Assembly: GCF_003675325.1 (NCBI RefSeq)
Contig: NZ_CP033073.1
Span: forward strand, 6,014,001-6,078,000
Reading direction: 5' to 3'
Source of the DNA: Streptomyces dangxiongensis
GTDB taxonomy: Bacteria > Actinomycetota > Actinomycetes > Streptomycetales > Streptomycetaceae
Length of the DNA: 64,000 bases
Below, in pieces: positions 58,746 to 64,000 of the stretch; position 1 is the stretch's first letter, and the number at the start of each line of letters is the position of its first letter. The translations under genes were made by a program, and so were the position numbers. The notes below the pieces were generated by a model that had not been told where the DNA came from, ran no database searches, and saw nothing but the letters and a program-made list of their open reading frames with translations.

Positions 58746-60275
58746 GTGGTATCAGCACCAGTCTGGAGCGTCGACCCGCGCACCGGGAAGCAGCGTGAAC
58801 AGGTTGCGGTGGAGGCCACGGCCCAGGAGGTGGACGCGGCGGTCCGGGCGGCCGGTGCCGCGCGCGGCACCCTCGCCGACCGCGCGGTCCGCGCCGCCTT
58901 CCTGCGCTCGGCCGCCGCGGACCTGGAGGCGGCCCGGGACACCCTGGTGGAGACCGCCGACGCCGAGACCGCGCTGGGCCCGGCCCGGCTCACCGGCGAA
59001 CTCGCCCGCACCGCCTACCAGCTACGGGCCTTCGCCGACATCGTCGACGAGGGCGCCTTCCTCGACGTCATCATCAACCACCCCGACGACACCGCGACCC
59101 CGCCCGTCCCCGACCTGCGGCGCTACAAGGTCCCGCTCGGCGTCGTCGCCGTCTACTCCGCGTCCAACTTCCCCTTCGCCTTCTCCGTCGCCGGCGGGGA
59201 CACCGCGAGCGCGCTGGCCGCGGGCTGCCCGGTCGTCGTCAAGGCGCACCCCGACCACCCGGCCCTGTCCGAACTGGTCGCCGGGGTGCTGCGCCGGGCC
59301 GCCGCCGGGCACGGCATCCCCGAGGGTGTCGTCGGCCTCGTGCACGGCTTCGAGGCGGGCCTCGAGCTGATCCGGCACCCGCTGGTCGCCGCGGCCGGCT
59401 TCACCGGTTCGGTACGGGGCGGCCGGGCGCTCTTCGACGCCGCCGCCGCACGTCCCGTGCCGATCCCCTTCCACGGCGAACTCGGCTCGCTGAACCCGGT
59501 CCTGGTGACCGAGGCCGCCGCGGCCGAGCGGGCCGAGGAGATCGGCGGCGGGCTCGCCGGGTCGATGACCCTCGGCACCGGCCAGTTCTGCGTCAAGCCC
59601 GGCCTGGTGCTGGTGCCGTCCGGCACGGGCGGCGACCGGCTCGTGAAGTCGCTGGCCGACGCCGTCGGCGACACCGAGGCCGGGGTGCTGCTCGACCACC
59701 GCATGCGGGACAACTTCGTCGCCGGGGTGCGGGAGCGCGCCGGCCTGGAGGGCGTGGAGGCCCCGGTGACGCCGGGCCCGGGCGACGAGCACACGGTCAG
59801 CCCCGGGTTCCTCACCGTGCCGGCGAGCCGGCTCACCGAGGAGGGGGCGTACGACCTGCTGCTGGAGGAGTGCTTCGGACCGGTCACCGTCGTGGTCCGG
59901 TACGAGGACGACGGTGAGGCGACGGCGGTGCTGTCGCGGCTGCCGGGCAACCTGACGGCCACCGTCCAGTTGTCCTCCGAGGAGGCCGCCGGCCACGGCC
60001 GGGGCCCGGAGCTGCTCGCCGAACTGACCCCGCTGGCCGGGCGGGTGCTGGTCAACGGGTGGCCGACGGGGGTGGCCGTGGCACCGGCCCAGCACCACGG
60101 CGGTCCGTACCCGGCGACCACCTCCACGTCCACCTCGGTGGGGGGCACGGCCGTCGAACGCTGGCTGCGGCCGGTCGCCTACCAGAACGCGCCGGAGGCG
60201 TTGCTGCCCGCGGAACTCCGCGACGACAACCCCCTGAACCTTCCCCGGCGGTTCAACGGGGTACTGGAGCGCTGA
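58746..60275 (+). CDS. 2-oxoglutarate (alpha-ketoglutarate) semialdehyde dehydrogenase
   Basis: A 509-residue aldehyde dehydrogenase. GTG 58746 was chosen for its GGAGG at eight bases and the usual family opening (SAPVWSVDPRTG). The catalytic cysteine is C282 in GTGQFCVKPG, the glutamate E245 in HGELGSLNP, and SASNFPFAFSVAGGDTASAL (138-157) is the mark of the KGSA dehydrogenase group, as is the LL-EECFGP segment. It oxidises 2,5-dioxopentanoate to 2-oxoglutarate, the last step after both KdgD and L-KDA dehydratase. It is divergent from iclR and stands alone. The pathway role is strongly supported by family and by the genes at 12-21 kb. Confidence 0.87.
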   Translation: MVSAPVWSVDPRTGKQREQVAVEATAQEVDAAVRAAGAARGTLADRAVRAAFLRSAAADLEAARDTLVETADAETALGPARLTGELARTAYQLRAFADIVDEGAFLDVIINHPDDTATPPVPDLRRYKVPLGVVAVYSASNFPFAFSVAGGDTASALAAGCPVVVKAHPDHPALSELVAGVLRRAAAGHGIPEGVVGLVHGFEAGLELIRHPLVAAAGFTGSVRGGRALFDAAAARPVPIPFHGELGSLNPVLVTEAAAAERAEEIGGGLAGSMTLGTGQFCVKPGLVLVPSGTGGDRLVKSLADAVGDTEAGVLLDHRMRDNFVAGVRERAGLEGVEAPVTPGPGDEHTVSPGFLTVPASRLTEEGAYDLLLEECFGPVTVVVRYEDDGEATAVLSRLPGNLTATVQLSSEEAAGHGRGPELLAELTPLAGRVLVNGWPTGVAVAPAQHHGGPYPATTSTSTSVGGTAVERWLRPVAYQNAPEALLPAELRDDNPLNLPRRFNGVLER

Positions 60276-60315
60276 CCGGCGGGGGCGCGGGCCCCGCCGG
60301 CGGGGCCCCGAGTCC

Positions 60316-60590
60316 TCAGGAGCCGGCCGGGCCGCGCCCCAGGCGGCAGCTTAGGACGAAAGCCAGGGCGAACAGGGCCGCGGAACCGGCCAGGCTCACC
60401 CGCATGCCCGCGACGAAACCCCCAGACACCAGTGCCCCGAAGACCGCGATCCCCAGTCCGCCGCCCGCCTGCCGGGCCGCGTTGAGCACCCCGGCCGCCA
60501 GCCCGGCCCGCTCGGCCGGCACGGCGTCCAGCACACCACCGTCAGCGGCGGGATGGTCAGCGCGCAGCCGAGGGCCAGCGGGACGAGGTG
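60316..60590 (-). pseudogene. C-terminal remnant of a DHA2-type MFS drug pump
   Basis: Read leftward, the segment encodes LVPLALGCALTIPPLTVV, then after a frameshift (about 60535) DAVPAERAGLAAGVLNAARQ, GLGIAVFGALVSGGFVAGMR and a last helix LFALAFVLSCRLG. This is the final ~85 residues of an EmrB/QacA-type MFS transporter. Everything upstream of it is missing; at about 60590 the sequence changes directly into the truncated glxA gene on the other strand. It is non-functional. Confidence 0.75.
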
Positions 60591-61461
60591 GTGATCTGCG
60601 CACCCGACGCCGGACCGGTGGCCACCACCGGCACGCTGGAACTGCGGGTGCCGTACGGCCTGGAGGCCCTGCGCGGGGCGCACACCGTGATCGTGGCGGG
60701 CGCCGGCCGGCCCTTCGCCCCGGACCCGCGGGTGCTCCGGGCGCTGCGCGAGGCCGCCGCGAACGGCGTGCGCATCGCCTCCCTCTGCACCGGGGCGTTC
60801 TCGCTCGCCGAGGCCGGGCTGCTCGACGGCCGCCGGGCCACCACCTACTGGGCGCACGCCCGAGGAGATGCGGCGCCGCCACCCCGACGTCGACGTCCGG
60901 GGCGACGTCCTCTACGCCCAGGACGGCCAGTTCCTGACCTCCTCCGGCTACGCCGCCGGCATCGACCTGTGTCTGCACGTCATCCGCCCCGACTACGGCG
61001 CCGCCGTCGCCAACGAGGTCGCCCGGCTCGCCCTGGTCGCCCCCGTACGACCCGGCGGTCAGACCCAGTTCACCCACACCCCGCTGCCGCCCGAACGCGG
61101 CACCGTCTGCTCCGACACCCGCGGCTGGGCCATGCGCAACCTGGACAAGCCGCTCACCCTGACCGACCTGGCCCGGCACGCGGGCGTCTCCGTGCGCACC
61201 CTCACCCGCCGGTTCCACGCCGAGAGCGGGGTCAGCCCGCTCCAGTGGCTGCTGCACCAGCGCATGGAGCGCGCCAGGGAACTGCTGGAGACCACGACCC
61301 TGCGCATGGACCAGGTCGCCGCCGCCTGCGGTCTCGGCACCGCCGACTCGCTCCGCGCCCACGTGGTCCGCCGCACCGGCCTCACCCCGAGCGTCTACCG
61401 GACCCAGTTCGCCCGGCCCGGCGGAACCGGGCCGCGGCCGGCCACGTCCTCCGTTGCATGA
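60588..61461 (+). pseudogene. Truncated, frameshifted GlxA-type (DJ-1/PfpI + AraC) regulator
   Basis: The plus strand carries VVICAPDAGPVATTGTLELR to LLDGRRATTYWAHA (DJ-1/PfpI-like part with the nucleophile-elbow CTGAF), a frameshift near 60860, then HPDVDVRGDVLYAQDGQF and the AraC helix-turn-helix region (LARHAGVSVRTLTRRFHAES and AAACGLGTADSLRAH). The normal first ~35 residues are missing, cut at the junction with the MFS remnant. It lacks a proper start and promoter, and the frameshift separates the two domains. A product from the internal ATG 60868 with the DNA-binding half cannot be excluded. Confidence 0.75.
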
Positions 61462-61964
61462 TCAATGACCGTGTGACAGGCGCCCGGGTGATCCGCACCG
61501 CCCTGACCGCCGAGGCCGGGACGATCGCCGCGCTGCATCACCGCGCCCGCTCGACGTACTACCCCGACGGCCTCCCGGACGACGGCACCGACTGGACCGC
61601 CGCCTGGCGTGGTGCCGTCGAGCGCCCCGACGGCCAGGTGCTGTGCGTCGTGGACCGGGGCGCGATCACCGGCGTCGCCTCCTTCCGGCCCCCGCAGGAC
61701 GGCCCGGCGGACACCGTGAAGCTGTTCCAGTTCCACGTCGACCCCGACCGCTGGCGCGCCGGCATCGGTACGGCGCTGCACGCGGCCTGCGTCGAGCAGT
61801 GGCGCGCCGACGGCAGGCGCCGGGCCGTCCTCGACGTCCACGTGGACAACCACCGCGCCCAGGCCTTCTACGCCCGCCAGGGCTGGGCCCCGGACCCCGC
61901 CCATCCGCCGGCCCCCGACGACCACCACCTCTTCCTGTGCCTGCCCGTACCGGCCCGGGAATGA
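61458..61964 (+). CDS. GNAT-family N-acetyltransferase
   Basis: A 168-residue acetyltransferase starting at the ATG that overlaps the stop of the broken glxA gene (ATGA). The family's acetyl-CoA loop is QFHVDPDRWRAGIGTALHAA (~92-111), and the end is DVHVDNHRAQAFYARQGWAP (~130-149). ALTAEAGTIAALHHRARSTYY near the start is the usual alpha1-alpha2 region. Substrate unknown. Because its natural upstream partner has lost its promoter, its present expression is doubtful unless a new promoter exists. The frame itself is intact. Confidence 0.85.
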   Translation: MINDRVTGARVIRTALTAEAGTIAALHHRARSTYYPDGLPDDGTDWTAAWRGAVERPDGQVLCVVDRGAITGVASFRPPQDGPADTVKLFQFHVDPDRWRAGIGTALHAACVEQWRADGRRRAVLDVHVDNHRAQAFYARQGWAPDPAHPPAPDDHHLFLCLPVPARE

Positions 61965-62039
61965 AACCGGCTGCTTGAAGGTTCACGTACCGATCGGGGA
62001 GCGTCCCCGCGTCCGTACGAACCGGAGAGAGCCCAAGAC

Positions 62040-62759
62040 ATGCGCGTCGAGATCTGGAGCGACATCGCCTGCCCCTGGTGCTACGTGGGCAAGGCCCGCT
62101 TCGAGAAGGCGCTGGCCGCCTTCCCGCACCGCGACCAGGTCGAGGTGGTGCACCGCTCCTTCGAGCTGGACCCGGACCGGGCCAAGGGCGACGCGCAGCC
62201 GGTGATCACGATGCTCACCCGGAAGTACGGGATGAGCGAGGCGCAGGCCGAGGCCGGGGAGGACAACCTGGGCGCCCAGGCCGCCGCCGAGGGCCTGCCC
62301 TACCGCACCCGGGGCCGCGACCACGGCAACACCTTCGACCTGCACCGCCTGCTGCACTTCGCCAGGGAGCAGGGCCGGCAGGACGAACTCGTCGACGTTC
62401 TCTACCGGGCCAACTTCGCCGAGGAGCGGTCCGTCTTCACCGAGGGCGACGAGCGCCTGGTGGAGCTGGCCGCCGAGGCCGGACTGGACGCCGGCCGGGC
62501 CCGCGCGGTGCTCGCCGACCCCGACGCGTACGCCGAGGACGTCCGCGCCGACGAGCGCGAGGCCGCCCGGCTCGGCGCGACCGGCGTGCCCTTCTTCGTC
62601 CTCGACCGCACCTACGGCGTCTCCGGCGCCCAGAGCGCCGAGGTCTTCACCCGGGCCCTGGCCCAGGCCTGGGGCGAGCGCTCCGTGCTGGAGCCGGTCG
62701 GCGGGGAGGGCGGGCAGGCCTGCGGCCCGGACGGGTGCGCGCTGCCGCCGCACCGCTGA
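62040..62759 (+). CDS. FrnE-like DsbA-family oxidoreductase
   Basis: A 239-residue cytoplasmic thioredoxin-fold protein with the active site CPWC at residues 11-14 (SDIACPWCYVGK), a long helical insertion, and the cis-proline loop GATGVPFFVLDRTYGVSGAQ (~180-199). This is the 2-hydroxychromene-2-carboxylate isomerase/FrnE branch of DsbA-like proteins, involved in disulfide handling or polyketide oxidation. It has no signal peptide. The C-terminal CGPDGCALPPHR adds two cysteines that could bind a metal. ATG 62040 was used. It precedes the class V aminotransferase gene in the same direction. Confidence 0.88.
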   Translation: MRVEIWSDIACPWCYVGKARFEKALAAFPHRDQVEVVHRSFELDPDRAKGDAQPVITMLTRKYGMSEAQAEAGEDNLGAQAAAEGLPYRTRGRDHGNTFDLHRLLHFAREQGRQDELVDVLYRANFAEERSVFTEGDERLVELAAEAGLDAGRARAVLADPDAYAEDVRADEREAARLGATGVPFFVLDRTYGVSGAQSAEVFTRALAQAWGERSVLEPVGGEGGQACGPDGCALPPHR

Positions 62760-62854
62760 GACCGCAGGCCGGGGCGCAGGTACAAGGACCACCAGGCGGA
62801 TCCACGCGGAAAATCGCCATGGACGGGGACCCCGGGCGGCCGCACAGTGGAGCC

Positions 62855-63916
62855 ATGGAGACCACGGAGACGTTCGAGAGCCTCGTCCGCGCCGAGTTCA
62901 GCCGGAAGAGCATCTACCTCAACACCGCGAGCAACGGTCTGCTGCCCGCCCGTACCGTCGCCGCCCTCGGGGAAGCGGCGCTGCTGCGGGCCGAGGGCCG
63001 GCCCCTGCTCCCGCTGTACGACGACGTGGAGGCGGCGCGGGCCGCCTACGCCCGCCTCGTCGGCGTTCCCGGAAGCCGCGTCGCGGCCGGCGCCTCGGTC
63101 GCCGCGCACACCGGCGTGATCGCCGCCTCGCTGCCCGCCGGCGCCGAGGTCCTCACCGCCGAGGACGACTTCACGTCCGTGCTCAACCCCTTCCATGTCC
63201 GCGGCGACCTCAAGGTCCGCACCGTCCCCCTGGAGCGGATCGCCGAATCGGTCCGGCCGGGCACCGCGCTCGTCGCGGTCAGCGCCGCCCAGTCCGCCGA
63301 CGGCCGGCTCGCCGACCTGCCCGCCCTGCGCGAGGCCGCCCGCGCGCACGGCGCCCGCACCTACGTCGACTTCTCCCAGGCCGCCGGCTGGCTGCCGGTG
63401 GACGCCGGCGCCCACGACTTCACCGCCTCCGTCGCCTTCAAGTGGCTCCTCGGCCCGCACGGCGCCGCCTTCCTCACGGTCCCCGAGGACTTCGGCGGGC
63501 TCGTCCCGGTCCTCGCCGGCTGGGTCGCGGCCGAGACGCCGTGGGAAAGCTGTTACGGCCCGGTCAGCGAACTCGCCCACTCCGCGCGCCGGTTCGATCT
63601 GAGCCACGCCCTGTTCAGCTACGCCGGGTTGCGCCGTTCGCTCGAACTCATCGAGGAACTGGGGCTGTCCGCCGTCCACGCGCACACGGTGGGACTCGCC
63701 GACCGGTTCCGGGCCGGACTCGCGGACCTGGGCCATGAGCCCCGGCCGGCGCCCGGCTCGGCGATCGTCTCCGTCCCCGGACTGGGCTCCCGGCAGCAGG
63801 AGCTGAGCGAGTGGGGTATCGAGGTCTCCGACCGCGCCGGCAACCTGCGCGCGGCCTTCCACCTCTACAACACCGCCGCGGACGTGGACCGCCTGCTCCA
63901 GGCACTGGCGAGCTGA
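62855..63916 (+). CDS. Class V PLP-dependent aminotransferase/lyase
   Basis: A 353-residue fold type I enzyme of the class V group (isopenicillin-N-epimerase/cysteine-desulfurase-like): YLNTASNGLLPARTVAALGE at the start, VDFSQAAGWLPVD (~169-181) with the PLP-ring aspartate, and VAFKWLLGPHGAAFL (~193-207) with the PLP lysine K196. It is likely to cleave or transaminate an amino acid; the substrate is unknown. ATG 62855 has GGAG only two to three bases upstream, so ATG 62819, 12 codons earlier, is a possible start. A perfect terminator follows the stop. Confidence 0.85.
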   Translation: METTETFESLVRAEFSRKSIYLNTASNGLLPARTVAALGEAALLRAEGRPLLPLYDDVEAARAAYARLVGVPGSRVAAGASVAAHTGVIAASLPAGAEVLTAEDDFTSVLNPFHVRGDLKVRTVPLERIAESVRPGTALVAVSAAQSADGRLADLPALREAARAHGARTYVDFSQAAGWLPVDAGAHDFTASVAFKWLLGPHGAAFLTVPEDFGGLVPVLAGWVAAETPWESCYGPVSELAHSARRFDLSHALFSYAGLRRSLELIEELGLSAVHAHTVGLADRFRAGLADLGHEPRPAPGSAIVSVPGLGSRQQELSEWGIEVSDRAGNLRAAFHLYNTAADVDRLLQALAS

Positions 63917-63922
63917 CACGAC

Positions 63923-63966
63923 CGGGCCGGGGCCTCCCCGTCCCACGGAAAGGAGGCCCCGGCCCG
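63923..63966 (+). terminator. Strong terminator after the class V aminotransferase gene
   Basis: Perfect 15-bp inverted repeat (CGGGCCGGGGCCTCC and its complement) with a 14-base loop, starting seven bases after the stop codon. The remaining 34 bases of the window show no gene. Confidence 0.85.
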
Positions 63967-64000
63967 CTGGTCCCGCACGTCACCGTACGGGGGTGAAGTC

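Noticed and set aside
60868..61461. AraC-type regulator annotated as an intact gene from the internal ATG
   Set aside because: Its DJ-1 domain lies upstream in another frame and the gene's 5' end is deleted, so it is treated as a remnant.

Overview
The window is about 72% G+C with the codon use, leaderless TAnnnT starts, dense ATGA/GTGA gene overlaps and Tat-exported sugar enzymes of a Streptomyces chromosome. No rRNA, tRNA, CRISPR array, integrase or complete insertion sequence was seen.

Layout. 1-2490: end of the suf operon (sufS end, sufU, DUF59 factor), dapD, and a shattered dapA copy. 2567-11336: housekeeping and conserved genes (DUF3618 protein, secreted nuclease, a frameshifted conserved gene, PhoX-type phosphatase with a PHO box, TetR regulator, double TerD protein). 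11431-20896: sugar-acid catabolism (uronate dehydrogenase, KDG dehydratase kdgD, an unidentified TIM-barrel-like protein, then a GntR-controlled L-arabonate branch), interrupted by an MFS pump, a DinB-like protein and an MBL hydrolase. 20932-31350: a probable nine-gene pectin operon behind a LacI-type operator (two ABC permeases, Gfo/Idh, DUF6807, GH43, binding protein, rhamnogalacturonan acetylesterase, pectate lyase, pectinesterase). 31633-32583: M28 aminopeptidase.

32653-52882 is a compact NRPS/PKS hybrid gene cluster. It has three blocks: a seven-gene leftward operon (ketopantoate-reductase-like, ACP, C-A-PCP NRPS with a degenerate acyltransferase tail, MDR dehydrogenase, ketosynthase, SnoaL-like protein, methyltransferase-interrupted adenylation enzyme); a six-gene rightward operon (PCP, methyltransferase, cupin, aminotransferase, second methyltransferase, tryptophan-dioxygenase-like heme protein); and a four-gene leftward operon (ketosynthase, half-size ketosynthase-like protein, AMP-ligase, thioesterase). 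The first two fire from divergent promoters in a 0.7-kb gap. The enzyme set fits beta-methyltryptophan formation, indole oxidation to an oxindole and S-methylcysteine formation, the building blocks of maremycin/FR900452-type metabolites; the ketosynthases suggest a polyketide extension. No regulator, exporter, MbtH protein or PPTase lies in the cluster.

53151-63966: secreted HAD phosphatase, SigE-family sigma factor with an anti-sigma-like membrane protein, class B penicillin-binding protein, GNAT, an IclR regulator divergent from alpha-ketoglutarate semialdehyde dehydrogenase, the fused remains of two divergent genes (MFS pump and GlxA-type regulator), another GNAT, a FrnE-like DsbA protein and a class V aminotransferase.

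Working together: pectin enzymes release galacturonate and arabinose. Uronate dehydrogenase and KdgD (11.4-13.4 kb), the L-arabonate and L-KDA dehydratases (18.3-20.9 kb) and the semialdehyde dehydrogenase (58.7 kb) supply most steps of oxidative routes ending in 2-oxoglutarate. Similar half-site motifs before kdgD and in the IclR/dehydrogenase gap suggest that one regulator may tie the distant loci together.
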